From Vreelandella sedimenti (GTDB lineage: Bacteria > Pseudomonadota > Gammaproteobacteria > Pseudomonadales > Halomonadaceae), in contig NZ_JACCGK010000006.1 of assembly GCF_013416325.1 (NCBI RefSeq), forward strand, positions 62,001-126,000: a stretch of 64,000 nt of DNA, written 5' to 3'. Both the position numbers and the translations under genes were made by a program. A model generated the notes under the pieces. It was given only the letters and a program-made list of their open reading frames with translations. It searched no databases and was not told the origin of the DNA. Below are positions 53,572-62,291 of the stretch, piece by piece; position 1 is the first letter of the stretch, and every line of letters begins with the position of its first letter.

Positions 53572-56022
53572 ATGGGCAAGCGATTTTCGCGCACGTTGCC
53601 GGTTGCGCATACGCTGATGGGCAGTTTGCTTGCTGGCGCCTCGTTTACAGCGGTGGCTCAGGGTCAAACCATGTCCGCTGAAGCGCTGGATTGGCAACCC
53701 TGGGGAGAAGAGGAAGCGGCTAACCAACTGTGCCGGGGCCGCTATGTAATGCCCAGCTACCGTTTGCCAGCGGAAGATAACCCGGAAACCGTCTCGTTGG
53801 AGGCCCGGGAAGTCGATTACGCTGCCGATGGCGAGGCATTGCTACGCGGTGATGTGGTACTGCGTCGCGGCAATGAAGAAGTTGAAGCGGAGCGTATCTT
53901 TTTACCCGCCGACCGTCAGCAGGTCGATGCAGAAGGTAATATCGCCATCCGCGATGGGCGCGCTTTGGTGCGTGGCGAACAGGCGATGCTCAGGCTAAAC
54001 GAAGATCGGGCCACCCTGGGTGACAGCCACTATGTGCTCTACGAGCAGCATCTGCGCGGTCAGGCTAGTCAGCTAGAGCAGACCGGGGAGGGCGAATACC
54101 GCCTGCAAGACGCAAGCTTCACCACCTGTGACCCAGGCACTAATAGCTGGCAACTGGTCAGCAGCGATATTCGCTTGAACCAGGCCGAAGGCTTTGGTAC
54201 TGCGCGTCACGCCCGTTTACAGGTAAAGGATGTGCCAGTATTTTACTGGCCATGGCTGCGTTTCCCCATCGATGACCGCCGCCATACCGGGCTGCTTTCC
54301 CCATCAATTGGCTTCTCATCGGACGGCTTTGATTACGCCCAGCCGTTTTATTGGAATATCGCCGCTAATCACGATGCCACCATCACGCCGCGCTGGATGA
54401 GCGACCACGGGCTGTTGATGAACGGTGAGTACCGCTACCTGTTTGAGGAGAGCTCGGGCATCGTTGAAGGCGGCTATTTAAACAGTGATGACGGTGGCTC
54501 TGGGGGCGGAGAAAATCGCTTTGAGGGTGATGATCGCTGGTATGTGGATGCCCGCCATGCCGGGCGGGTAAACGAGCGCAGTAATTATCGGCTGCGCTAC
54601 GGGGCGGCCAGTGACGGACGCTATTTCGATGACTTCGGCGGTGAGTTTGGCGAGAGTGATCGCGCCAGTATGGAGCGTTTGGCTCAGGTCGATTACCGCG
54701 GCCAGCGCTGGCAGTTGGATGCCCGCGCCCAGGGTTTTCAGCGCTTGGAAGACCCACTTAGCGATAGCGATAAACCTTTTTATCAACTGCCGAGTCTGAG
54801 CGCGAATGCCAACTGGCAGTTCGACAATGGCCTATACACCCAGTGGCGGTCGAACGCGACCTATTTTTGGCGCGACGTGGATGAGCGCCGCGTACCGGAG
54901 CGCGAAGCGGCCACCGGTAGCCGTTTGCACCTAATGCCTGCGGTTGGCTGGCGTTTCGAGCGCCCTTGGGGCTACCTGGAGCCGCGTACCGAACTGTGGA
55001 ACACTGCTTACGAACTGGATTACGGCGAGCGCGATACGCAGCGTAGCGACTCACCCAGCCGCAGTGTTGCGCTGACCTCCATCGACAGCGGGCTCGTCTT
55101 TGAGCGTGAACTTGCCTTGGGAGGGCGGGACTACCGCCAAACCCTAGAGCCGCGTCTGAACTACGCCTATGTGCCGCGTACCGATCAGAGCGAACTGCCT
55201 GACTTTGATAGTCGCGAACGCGCTTTCTCATGGGATCAGCTTTGGTCAGCCCAGCGCTTTTCCGGCACTGACCGCGTTGGCGATCTCAACCGGCTCTCTT
55301 ACGGCGTGCAGTCGCGCTTATTGGAAGACGCCTCCGGTCGTGACCGGCTCTCGTTTGGGGTAGGTCAGAGCGTTTACTTTGATGACCGCCGCATCGATAG
55401 CGAGGGCGATGCCGATACGCTGCCGGATCGGCCGGAAGATAACCCAAGCGTCAATCCGGAAAGCCGCTATCAGGCCACCCGTGATCGTTCGCCGCTGGTT
55501 ACCCGCCTTGACTGGGAGATCAATGATCGCTGGAGCAGCGGAGCAGAATGGCTCTACGATGACCACCGGGAACGCACCGAACGATCAAGTGTTGATGTTG
55601 GTTACCGGCATCCCGAAGGGCACGTAGTGAACCTTGGCTACCGTTGGGAGATCGAAGGATTCGACCCAGGTGTATTGCCGGGCGATGATGGCTTCCGCGA
55701 CTATAACCGCGAAGAGTGGGATCTCTCATTTGCCTGGAAAGCCAGTACCAACATTGATTTGATTGGCCGCTACCTGCACGATCAAACCAATGAACGCTCA
55801 CTGGAGCAATTGGCAGGCGTGCAGTGGAACAACTGCTGTTACGGTCTGCAGTTGGTGTGGCGCGAATGGGTAGATGACAATGACACCGCACCCATTGATG
55901 ATGACTTTAATGATCGCGGGCTATTTTTACGCTTCGTATTCCGTGGCTTAGGCGGCGTTGGTCAGGATGCGGATAGCTATTTTGAACAGACCATTCCTGG
56001 CTATCGTCCGACTGCCCTGTAA
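53572..56022 (+). CDS. lptD: LPS-assembly protein LptD
   Basis: An 816-residue outer-membrane protein that inserts lipopolysaccharide in the outer leaflet. Signal peptide to about residue 30 (SLLAGASFTAVAQG), OstA/LptA-like domain (~75-215) and a 26-strand barrel. The four cysteines needed for the switching disulfides are present: one in ANQLCRGRY, one in TTCDPGTNSW and the pair in NNCCYGLQL. AGGATAACGAAC precedes ATG 53572. Followed directly by surA and pdxA, the classic order. Confidence 0.96.
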   Translation: MGKRFSRTLPVAHTLMGSLLAGASFTAVAQGQTMSAEALDWQPWGEEEAANQLCRGRYVMPSYRLPAEDNPETVSLEAREVDYAADGEALLRGDVVLRRGNEEVEAERIFLPADRQQVDAEGNIAIRDGRALVRGEQAMLRLNEDRATLGDSHYVLYEQHLRGQASQLEQTGEGEYRLQDASFTTCDPGTNSWQLVSSDIRLNQAEGFGTARHARLQVKDVPVFYWPWLRFPIDDRRHTGLLSPSIGFSSDGFDYAQPFYWNIAANHDATITPRWMSDHGLLMNGEYRYLFEESSGIVEGGYLNSDDGGSGGGENRFEGDDRWYVDARHAGRVNERSNYRLRYGAASDGRYFDDFGGEFGESDRASMERLAQVDYRGQRWQLDARAQGFQRLEDPLSDSDKPFYQLPSLSANANWQFDNGLYTQWRSNATYFWRDVDERRVPEREAATGSRLHLMPAVGWRFERPWGYLEPRTELWNTAYELDYGERDTQRSDSPSRSVALTSIDSGLVFERELALGGRDYRQTLEPRLNYAYVPRTDQSELPDFDSRERAFSWDQLWSAQRFSGTDRVGDLNRLSYGVQSRLLEDASGRDRLSFGVGQSVYFDDRRIDSEGDADTLPDRPEDNPSVNPESRYQATRDRSPLVTRLDWEINDRWSSGAEWLYDDHRERTERSSVDVGYRHPEGHVVNLGYRWEIEGFDPGVLPGDDGFRDYNREEWDLSFAWKASTNIDLIGRYLHDQTNERSLEQLAGVQWNNCCYGLQLVWREWVDDNDTAPIDDDFNDRGLFLRFVFRGLGGVGQDADSYFEQTIPGYRPTAL

Positions 56023-56061
56023 ATGACTTCCATAGAATGGCTAATGAAAGAGACGTTTGTT

Positions 56062-57087
56062 ATGAAAATGAGAAAGCCCCTGCTAGGCCGTATGAAACAG
56101 CTATCTGCTGGTAGCCTGCTCGCTTTGTGTGTAGGCGCAGGCCTTGCATTGGCCCCGCTAGCCCTTCAGGCGCAGAACTTCCAGTCCACTCAGCGCCAAG
56201 TGCTGGACAGCGTCGTGGCCGTGGTCAATAACGATGTAATTATGCGCAGCGAACTAGACGATCGTATGGCGAAAGTCGAGCAGCAGGCCCAGGCCCAGGG
56301 CGGTAACCTTCCCCCGCGCTCCCAGTTGGAGCGGCAGGTGCTTGAGCGCATGGTGATGGAAGAGATTCAACTGCAAATGGCGAAAGATGCCAATTTAAGC
56401 ATTGATGATACCGAACTCAATGGGCAGGTGCGCTCGATTGCCGAATCCAACGGCATGACGCTTGATGGGTTTGCCGATGCCGTGGAAGCTGATGGTATGA
56501 CGCTGGCCAGCGTGCGCGAAGATATTCGCCGCGAAATGCTGATGCGCCAGGTGCAGCAGCGTCAAATTAGCAATCGCGTATCGGTTAGCGACCGTGACGT
56601 TGAACGCTTTTTAGACCAGCAGCCAAGCCAGTCCGGTGAGCAGAACTTTATTGAAGAGACCCGTGCCCGCCACGTGCTGATTACGCTGACCCCGAACCGC
56701 GATGAAAACCAGGCCCGTTCACGAGCGGAAGAGGTGCGCCAGCGGCTGATGCAAGGCGAAGATTTTGCCTCGGTGGCACGTGAGTATAGCGATGATAGCG
56801 GTACTGCCCTCAACGGCGGTGAGCTGGGCTGGGTTCGCCCAGGGCAAACTGTACCCGCCTTTGAAGAAGCGATGCGCGAACTGGATGTTAACCAGGTATC
56901 TCAGCCGGTGCGCTCTCAGTTTGGCTACCACGTCATTGAAGTAGAAGAACGTCGTCGTCAAAACGTTACCCAAGAGAGCCAGCGTGAGCAGGTGCGCCAA
57001 GCGATCTTCCAGCGCCGTGCGAACGAAGAGCTAGAGACCTGGCAGCAAGAGGTGCGCTCTCAGGCCTTTGTTGATATTCGACTCTAA
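56062..57087 (+). CDS. surA: Periplasmic chaperone/peptidyl-prolyl isomerase SurA (single parvulin domain)
   Basis: About 341 residues: signal peptide to ~residue 37 (APLALQAQ), N-terminal chaperone domain (VVAVVNNDVIMRSELDDRMA; LERQVLERMVMEEIQLQMAK), and one parvulin domain (~205-310, ARHVLITL; DDSGTALNGGELGWVRPGQT; FGYHVIEVEERR). E. coli and Pseudomonas SurA carry two parvulin domains (~430 residues), so one is missing here. ATG 56062 is preferred because a signal peptide follows and GAGA lies upstream; 56023 and 56044 are in frame. Confidence 0.92.
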   Translation: MKMRKPLLGRMKQLSAGSLLALCVGAGLALAPLALQAQNFQSTQRQVLDSVVAVVNNDVIMRSELDDRMAKVEQQAQAQGGNLPPRSQLERQVLERMVMEEIQLQMAKDANLSIDDTELNGQVRSIAESNGMTLDGFADAVEADGMTLASVREDIRREMLMRQVQQRQISNRVSVSDRDVERFLDQQPSQSGEQNFIEETRARHVLITLTPNRDENQARSRAEEVRQRLMQGEDFASVAREYSDDSGTALNGGELGWVRPGQTVPAFEEAMRELDVNQVSQPVRSQFGYHVIEVEERRRQNVTQESQREQVRQAIFQRRANEELETWQQEVRSQAFVDIRL

Positions 57088-58154
57088 TGGTAGTGGGCAC
57101 TTTATCTTCCGATAGCGAGCTGCCGGTAGTGGTGACCACCGGCGAGCCGTCGGGCATTGGCCCCGAGTTAATGCTGATGTTAGCGGCCCAGGGCATCCTC
57201 CCCGCTGGAACCGTAGCGATTGGCGACCCGGATATGTTGCGCCAGCGTGCAGCAGCGCTGGGAATAAGTGTCACGGTGATTGAGTGTTCGCCTGGCGAGT
57301 GCCCAAGTGGCGCCCATAGTTTGCCGGTCTGGCCGGTTGCTCTGAACGAACCGGCCACGCCGGGCGTTCTCAATCCGGCCAACGCTGACTATGTGCTGGC
57401 TACCTTGGCGTTGGCGGTGGATGCCTGCCAAAAAGGTCAGGCGGCCGCTATGGTTACGGCGCCACTCCATAAAGGCGTCATCATCGAAGGTGGTCACCCA
57501 GCCTTTACCGGCCACACTGAGTGGTTGCGAGATGCCTGCGGTGTCAATGAGGTGGTAATGATGCTCGCCACCGATACGGCGCTGCATGCGGCGTCACCAA
57601 GCTGGCAGGGTAGTGGCGATCTTCGTGTGGCGCTGGTGACTACCCATTTGCCGCTGCGCAATGTTGCCGACGCCATTACCTTTGAGCGGGTAACCCGTAT
57701 TAGCCGACTGCTGGCGGCTGATTTGCAGCGCCAGTTTGGGATTGCCCAGCCACGTATTGCGGTATGTGGCTTAAATCCCCACGCCGGTGAAGATGGTCAC
57801 CTGGGGCGCGAAGAGCTGGATATAATTATTCCTGCGCTTGATGCACTGCGCGCTGAAGGAGTGGATATACTTGGCCCCTTGCCCGCCGACACGCTGTTTA
57901 CCCCCAGGCATTTGGCAGGTGTCGATGCGGTGCTGGCGATGTACCATGACCAGGGGTTAGCGGTATTAAAATACGCAGGTTTTGGTCAGGCCGCTAATAT
58001 TACTTTGGGCTTGCCATTGGTACGCACTTCGGTTGACCATGGCACCGCGCTGGATCTGGCAGGCAAAGGCGTGGCAAACCCCGGCAGCCTAAACGTCGCT
58101 ATCGCCCTTGCGCGCCGTTTAGCCGCAAGGCGGTTGTCTGCTGCTGAAATTTAA
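57087..58154 (+). CDS. pdxA: 4-hydroxythreonine-4-phosphate dehydrogenase PdxA
   Basis: A 355-residue zinc-dependent NAD enzyme of vitamin B6 synthesis. VVTTGEPSGIGPELMLML (~10), TAPLHKGVIIEGGHPAFTGH (~132, His), CGLNPHAGEDGHLGREE (~225, zinc His) and AMYHDQGLAVLKYAGFGQAA (~288, zinc His) are all intact. The ATG overlaps the surA stop (TAATG). After its TAA the same frame stays open for another 69 codons, described separately. Confidence 0.95.
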   Translation: MVVGTLSSDSELPVVVTTGEPSGIGPELMLMLAAQGILPAGTVAIGDPDMLRQRAAALGISVTVIECSPGECPSGAHSLPVWPVALNEPATPGVLNPANADYVLATLALAVDACQKGQAAAMVTAPLHKGVIIEGGHPAFTGHTEWLRDACGVNEVVMMLATDTALHAASPSWQGSGDLRVALVTTHLPLRNVADAITFERVTRISRLLAADLQRQFGIAQPRIAVCGLNPHAGEDGHLGREELDIIIPALDALRAEGVDILGPLPADTLFTPRHLAGVDAVLAMYHDQGLAVLKYAGFGQAANITLGLPLVRTSVDHGTALDLAGKGVANPGSLNVAIALARRLAARRLSAAEI

Positions 58155-58364
58155 TCCGGTGCCAGGATAGGTTGCAGCGAGGGTCTTTTTCCAGGGCCGG
58201 AAAATGTTCCTGACAATTCCGGCATTTACGCCATCCATGGCGGTCAGATGGAAAAAGTAGCGCCCAAGGACGGGTTCACAGCGCCCTCGCGGAAACCTAC
58301 TCTGGTACTGATGCAAGCAGACGACCAGTTGCAACAGTACTGGCTACTACATACTCCCGATTGA
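58155..58364 (+). other. Protein-like open frame without a start codon between pdxA and ksgA
   Basis: Directly after the pdxA TAA, the same reading frame continues for 69 sense codons to TGA at 58362-58364. Its second half reads like real protein (NSGIYAIHGGQMEKVAPKDG, then KPTLVLMQADDQLQQYWLLH). There is no early ATG, GTG or TTG in frame; the first ATG is at the Met of GGQMEKV. It may be the 3' end of a decayed gene inserted between pdxA and ksgA, or a readthrough extension. I do not recognise the family. Confidence 0.4.
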
Positions 58365-58390
58365 ATCCGCACCCCAAGGAACACCGTTTG

Positions 58391-59218
58391 ATGTCTACTG
58401 TGCCCCAACACCGCGCTCGTAAACGCTTTGGTCAGAATTTTTTACGCGACCTCGGCATTATCTCGCGGATCGTTCGCGCTGTTGGCCCGCGCTCGACGGA
58501 TCGCCTCGTCGAAATTGGCCCAGGCCAGGGAGCGCTGACCGAGCCGCTGCTGGAAGCCGCGGGGCACTTGGAAGTGATCGAGTTGGATCGCGACCTAATT
58601 CCCGGTCTGCGGGTACAGTTTTTCAACTATCCCGATTTTGTGATTCATGAAGGAGACGCACTGAAGTTCGATTTTGCCGCGCTGAAAGGCGATGGCCCCT
58701 CGCTACGCGTGGTAGGCAACCTACCCTACAACATCTCCACACCGCTGATAATACATCTGCTGGCTGCAGGAAGTGCCATAGAAGACATGCACTTTATGCT
58801 GCAAAAAGAGGTGGTTGAGCGCTTAGCCGCAGAGCCCGGTGGCGCTGATTGGGGACGTCTATCTGTTATGGCTCAGTACTACTGCCAGGTCGAACAGCTG
58901 TTTATTGTGCCGCCGGAAGCCTTTGTGCCACGACCCAAAGTCGACTCTGCCATTGTGCGCTTAACCCCCCATGAAACGCTGCCTCATACGGCGGATGATC
59001 CAGAGATGCTGTTTCAGCTGGTGAAACTCGCCTTTGGCCAGCGGCGCAAAACGCTGCGCAATAACTTCAAAGGGCGGGTGAGTGCCGACACTCTGGAAGA
59101 CCTGGGCATTGACCCCATCCGCCGTCCGCAAACGTTGACCGTGGCGGAGTACGTGGCGATTGCTAACCGTGTTGCCGCCGATGAGCAGGCAAGCGGTGAG
59201 CGGGGCAGCCAAACGTGA
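58391..59218 (+). CDS. rsmA: 16S rRNA (adenine1518-N6/adenine1519-N6)-dimethyltransferase
   Basis: A 275-residue SAM enzyme (KsgA/RsmA) dimethylating two adjacent adenines at the 3' end of 16S rRNA. RKRFGQNFLRD at the N-terminus, the SAM loop VEIGPGQGALTEPLLEA (~40), catalytic NLPYNISTPLI (~113) and the C-terminal VKLAFGQRRKTLRNNFKG. ATG 58391 follows CAAGGAACACC; a TTG at 58361 is less likely. It overlaps apaG by 4 bp. Confidence 0.96.
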   Translation: MSTVPQHRARKRFGQNFLRDLGIISRIVRAVGPRSTDRLVEIGPGQGALTEPLLEAAGHLEVIELDRDLIPGLRVQFFNYPDFVIHEGDALKFDFAALKGDGPSLRVVGNLPYNISTPLIIHLLAAGSAIEDMHFMLQKEVVERLAAEPGGADWGRLSVMAQYYCQVEQLFIVPPEAFVPRPKVDSAIVRLTPHETLPHTADDPEMLFQLVKLAFGQRRKTLRNNFKGRVSADTLEDLGIDPIRRPQTLTVAEYVAIANRVAADEQASGERGSQT

Positions 59219-59592
59219 GTAGCCTAGCAATCAAAGTCAGCGTCGTCCCTAGCTACCGCGCTGACGAGTCTAATGATGACGAGTCGCGCTATGTGTTTAG
59301 CTACACCGTGACTGTCCACAATCAGAGTCCCCATAGCGTTCAGCTGATGGCGCGCTACTGGAAAATCACCCAGGGTAGCGGCGACTGCCAGGAAGTGCGC
59401 GGCAAAGGGGTCGTCGGCCAACAGCCGCTGGTTGGCCCCGGTCAGAGTTTTCGTTACACCAGTCGCGCTATTCTACAAACCCCAGTGGGGGTAATGGAGG
59501 GTGCCTATACGCTGTTAGATACCTCTACTCAACGTGTTTTTGAGGTAGCCATTAGCCCCTTTAGGTTAGCCGTGCCGCTTCAGCTCCATTAG
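59215..59592 (+). CDS. apaG: ApaG (CorD) protein
   Basis: A 125-residue Fn3-like single-domain protein: YVFSYTVTVHNQSPHSVQLM, then ARYWKITQGSGDCQEVRGKG, VVGQQPLVGPGQSFRYTS, GVMEGAYTL. Function is not settled; it is linked to Co2+ tolerance and to ApaH. The GTG start overlaps the ksgA stop (GTGA). The TAG stop is formed by a dispersed repeat (59589-59606), and the 3' end overlaps the convergent GMC gene by 32 bases. Confidence 0.95.
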   Translation: MSSLAIKVSVVPSYRADESNDDESRYVFSYTVTVHNQSPHSVQLMARYWKITQGSGDCQEVRGKGVVGQQPLVGPGQSFRYTSRAILQTPVGVMEGAYTLLDTSTQRVFEVAISPFRLAVPLQLH

Positions 59593-61039
59593 GGCCTGTT
59601 GACGTTAGCCTACTCTCTAGATGGTCGCAAAGCCGCAGGGCCAGCTGCACAAGCGTTAACGTAGGGTTGGCGTGTCCGGCGCTGGCAAAAACGCTGGAAC
59701 CCGCCACGTAGAAGTTATCCTGGGCAAACAGTCGGCAATCTGGATTAACGATGCCTTGCTCGGCATTAAGGCTCATGCGCGTGCCGCCCATATGGTGACG
59801 GCCAGCCAGCTCGCCCTCGGTGGGCAGCTGTACCGGCGTATCGGCGAGCCAGTCAGCCAGTTGTAGCCTACCTACCTCATTGTCGCGCAGATACTCCCCC
59901 AATAGCAGCATGCTCTCGCGGATAGTATGACGATCCAGCTCGGACTGCTGCCACATCAATCGGCCGCGGGGTACGCCCAGCTCATCCAGCTCTTCGCTTA
60001 ACTCTATGCGATTGTCAAAGCGAGGTTCTTGCTCCCAGGCAGCTCTTAGCACCGCGCCGTGTATCACCCGCCCCTGGGCCTGCCAGATACGCAGCCGTCC
60101 CGCCAGCGTGGGGGCCTGATTCGCGAGCTCGTCAATCAGTTCCTGGGTGGCTTCAGCGCTCATGCGGTGCAAGCGCAGTCCACAATTCAGTATTTGGCGT
60201 GAGCTAACGGATTGAGCGGTGGGGGAGAGGAACACGTTATAATCCTCGTCCAGGCCCAGGGCCGCTGGCTCAAAAATTAGCGCCTGACCCACCGTGGCGT
60301 GGGGATGCTCCATCCAGTAGCGCCCTAGGGTGTTAGCTTGAGGTATAAGCTGGCCATTTAACTGCTGGTTGCACCATAACAGCAGGCGCGAGTTTTCGAT
60401 GCCGCCACAGGCCAGCACAAAGTAGCGCGCCTGAACCTTGCGGTAATCGCCTTGGTAGTTTTTGAAAGTAGCGCCGGTGACTTTGCCCTCCTGGCTTTCC
60501 AGCGCCACCAAGTTGGCCGTTAGGCAGCACTCCAGCGTGGTCGATTCGCTTAGCGTGGTGGCATATTTCTCCTTCAGGCGCGTCGGATGGCCCAGTGAGA
60601 AATAGATGCGCTTGAGCCCAGAGTCCGTGATCGCTTGATCAGCAGGCGTAGGCGCCAAGTCGAGCACGTTAGCGGCGGCGCGGTAGTAGGGCGATAACGC
60701 ATCCTGGCCAATAGGCCAGGCCGTCTCACTGGCAGCTCTTTTGGCGGTAAAGTCATAGCGATCAAGTGGCCGGCAGATGCCGCCCCAGTGGTTGGTCGAC
60801 CCGCCCAAATGGCGCAGGCGTGCGCCATAGAGTGGAATATAAGGGTCGCCGATGACTTCGCCCCGGTAGCACTCCTGTGAGCGTTCGCTGTAGTCCGCAT
60901 CGCCCCCTTCGCAGAGCAGTACGCGGTGCCCCCGCTCCGCCAGTGTAGCGGCCATGGAAATGCCCGCCGCACCCGCGCCGATAATGCAGACATCCACAGC
61001 ATCGCTGTGTTCGTTGATATCCTCAAAAGCGATATACAT
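59561..61039 (-). CDS. GMC family FAD-dependent oxidoreductase
   Basis: A 492-residue flavoenzyme: the FAD-binding VCIIGAGAAGISMAATLAER (~17), the conserved HLGGSTNHWGGICRPLDRYD (~77), the C-terminal HHMGGTRMSL (~430) and the active-site region SAGHANPTLTLVQLALRLCD (~460, His...Asn). It resembles large subunits of membrane-bound sugar/alcohol dehydrogenases. It has no signal peptide of its own. Its ATG overlaps the stop of a 59-residue Tat-signal ORF (TGATG), which may carry it to the periplasm. Its last codons (LTSTGP) are encoded by the 18-bp repeat shared with 3693-3710. The two genes split the usual apaG-apaH pair. Confidence 0.88.
   Translation of the reverse strand: MYIAFEDINEHSDAVDVCIIGAGAAGISMAATLAERGHRVLLCEGGDADYSERSQECYRGEVIGDPYIPLYGARLRHLGGSTNHWGGICRPLDRYDFTAKRAASETAWPIGQDALSPYYRAAANVLDLAPTPADQAITDSGLKRIYFSLGHPTRLKEKYATTLSESTTLECCLTANLVALESQEGKVTGATFKNYQGDYRKVQARYFVLACGGIENSRLLLWCNQQLNGQLIPQANTLGRYWMEHPHATVGQALIFEPAALGLDEDYNVFLSPTAQSVSSRQILNCGLRLHRMSAEATQELIDELANQAPTLAGRLRIWQAQGRVIHGAVLRAAWEQEPRFDNRIELSEELDELGVPRGRLMWQQSELDRHTIRESMLLLGEYLRDNEVGRLQLADWLADTPVQLPTEGELAGRHHMGGTRMSLNAEQGIVNPDCRLFAQDNFYVAGSSVFASAGHANPTLTLVQLALRLCDHLESRLTSTGPNGAEAARLT
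59589..59606. repeat. Second copy of the 18-bp repeat seen at 3693-3710
   Basis: TTAGGGCCTGTTGACGTT is identical at 59589-59606 and 3693-3710. Only the left arm is present here; the mirrored arm of the first copy is missing. In both places TAG of the repeat is the stop codon of the plus-strand gene (GntR regulator, apaG). It marks one edge of the GMC/Tat insertion. Confidence 0.7.
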
Positions 61040-61218
61040 CAGCGGTCATTGCTGCCCAGTAGCCAACCATTAACCGTTACCGCAGCGGGCGGTGGGTCAA
61101 GCTTGGGAGCGGCGGCTCGTGCGGCTGGAAGAAGCGTTGTGCCGGGGAGTATAAGTGCGCCAAGACCTGCCAGCGTTGCTGCTCGCAGCAGCCCGCGTCG
61201 AGAGTAATCCATTGTCAT
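61039..61218 (-). CDS. 59-residue Tat-signal protein upstream of the GMC oxidoreductase
   Basis: The frame from ATG 61218 reads MTMDYSRRGLLRAATLAG, a twin-arginine motif (SRRGLLR) followed by a hydrophobic stretch (GLGALILPGTTLL) and an Ala-rich cleavage region (PAARAAA), then only about 24 residues (KLDPPPAAVTVNGWLLGSND) to the stop. The stop TGA overlaps the GMC ATG. Small Tat-signal subunits accompany some GMC dehydrogenases and are normally much longer (~150 residues), so this may be a minimal partner or a truncated subunit. ATG 61212 is an alternative start. Confidence 0.6.
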   Translation of the reverse strand: MTMDYSRRGLLRAATLAGLGALILPGTTLLPAARAAAPKLDPPPAAVTVNGWLLGSNDR

Positions 61219-61262
61219 AAGCGTACCGTTTTCCTTAACAGTTGTTGCGAGGTGGCTATTCG

Positions 61263-61300
61263 ATTGACCAACTACTCAATTGACCAACTACGCGATTGAG
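61263..61300. repeat. 16-bp tandem repeat upstream of apaH
   Basis: ATTGACCAACTACTCA (61263-61278) and ATTGACCAACTACGCG (61279-61294) are adjacent copies differing at two positions, followed by a partial third copy ATTGAG (61295-61300). It lies between the Tat-signal gene start and apaH and forms the other side of the region inserted between apaG and apaH. Confidence 0.6.
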
Positions 61301-61469
61301 TGGCTAAGCTAGCGAGAGGCTTAAGAGGGTCAGAGCGTACTTTTTATAGTGATCCAGGTTTGCCTTTTTTACCAGTGTTAATCATCAACATAAACTGCCA
61401 ACAACAGGCAGAGGGTGTTGGTGAAGTGGTAGTATTTAGCCCACTCATTTTATTAAAAAGGCCTCGCGC

Positions 61470-62291
61470 ATGAGTACCTATGCGATCGGCGATCTGCATG
61501 GCTGTCACGCTGAATTTGTAGCCCTTCTTGAGAAGCTCAGCTTCAACCCCGCGCGGGATACGCTATGGCTGGTGGGCGATTTGATTAATCGTGGGCCTAG
61601 TTCATTGGAGTGTCTGCGAGAAGTGCGCACGCTGGGTAGCTCGGCACGCAGCGTATTGGGCAACCACGATTTTCATTTGCTGGTCGTGGCGCGCGGCGGC
61701 GGCAAGCTGAAAAAAAACGATACCCTGAGCGATATTCTTGGTGCGCCTGATCGCGAAGTACTGCTGGATTGGCTGCAGAGCCAACCGCTTAGCGTGTTTG
61801 AAAACAGTACGCTAATGACCCACGCTGGGCTGCCTCCCCAATGGAGCGTAGCCCAGACCGAGTCCCTGGGGCGTGAAGTGCAGGCGGCGCTTTCGAGTGA
61901 AGCATCCGGTGAGTTTTTAACCCAGCTATTTGGCAATCAGCCGGATAGCTGGCACGACGATTTAGACGGCATGGATCGGCTGCGCCTGACTGTCAATGTG
62001 CTGACTCGGATGCGCTTTATTGATGCCCAGGGCCGTTTGGACTTTGCTGCCAAGGAGGGGCTGGATAGCGCGCCAGAGGGCTTCCTGCCTTGGTTTCAAT
62101 ACCCGCGTGACGATGACACCCGGCTGCTCTTCGGTCACTGGGCGGCACTCAAGGGGAGCACACCCCAGGCGCGGGTACCCGTTGAGGCGCTGGATACAGG
62201 CTGTGTTTGGGGTGGTCGACTGACCGCGCTCAATCTGGACAGCGGTGAGCGAACCAGTGTAGCTAGCCTTCCGCGGGGAAAACGACAGTGA
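61470..62291 (+). CDS. apaH: Symmetrical bis(5'-nucleosyl)-tetraphosphatase
   Basis: A 273-residue metallophosphatase splitting Ap4A into two ADP. Metal-site motifs: AIGDLHGCHAEF (~6), LVGDLINRGPSSLE (~34) and VLGNHDFHLL (~62), with MTHAGLPPQWS (~112) and LDTGCVWGGRLTALNL near the C-terminus. It normally follows apaG; here a minus-strand insertion lies between. It overlaps cca by 4 bp (GTGA). Confidence 0.96.
   Translation: MSTYAIGDLHGCHAEFVALLEKLSFNPARDTLWLVGDLINRGPSSLECLREVRTLGSSARSVLGNHDFHLLVVARGGGKLKKNDTLSDILGAPDREVLLDWLQSQPLSVFENSTLMTHAGLPPQWSVAQTESLGREVQAALSSEASGEFLTQLFGNQPDSWHDDLDGMDRLRLTVNVLTRMRFIDAQGRLDFAAKEGLDSAPEGFLPWFQYPRDDDTRLLFGHWAALKGSTPQARVPVEALDTGCVWGGRLTALNLDSGERTSVASLPRGKRQ

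Noticed and set aside
58119..58334. Minus-strand 71-codon ORF opposite the pdxA end
   Set aside because: No ribosome site, overlaps the conserved pdxA C-terminus, and the plus-strand frame looks more protein-like.
61263..61300. CRISPR-like repeat-spacer pattern
   Set aside because: Copies are directly adjacent without spacers and only 2.3 units exist, so it is an ordinary short tandem repeat.
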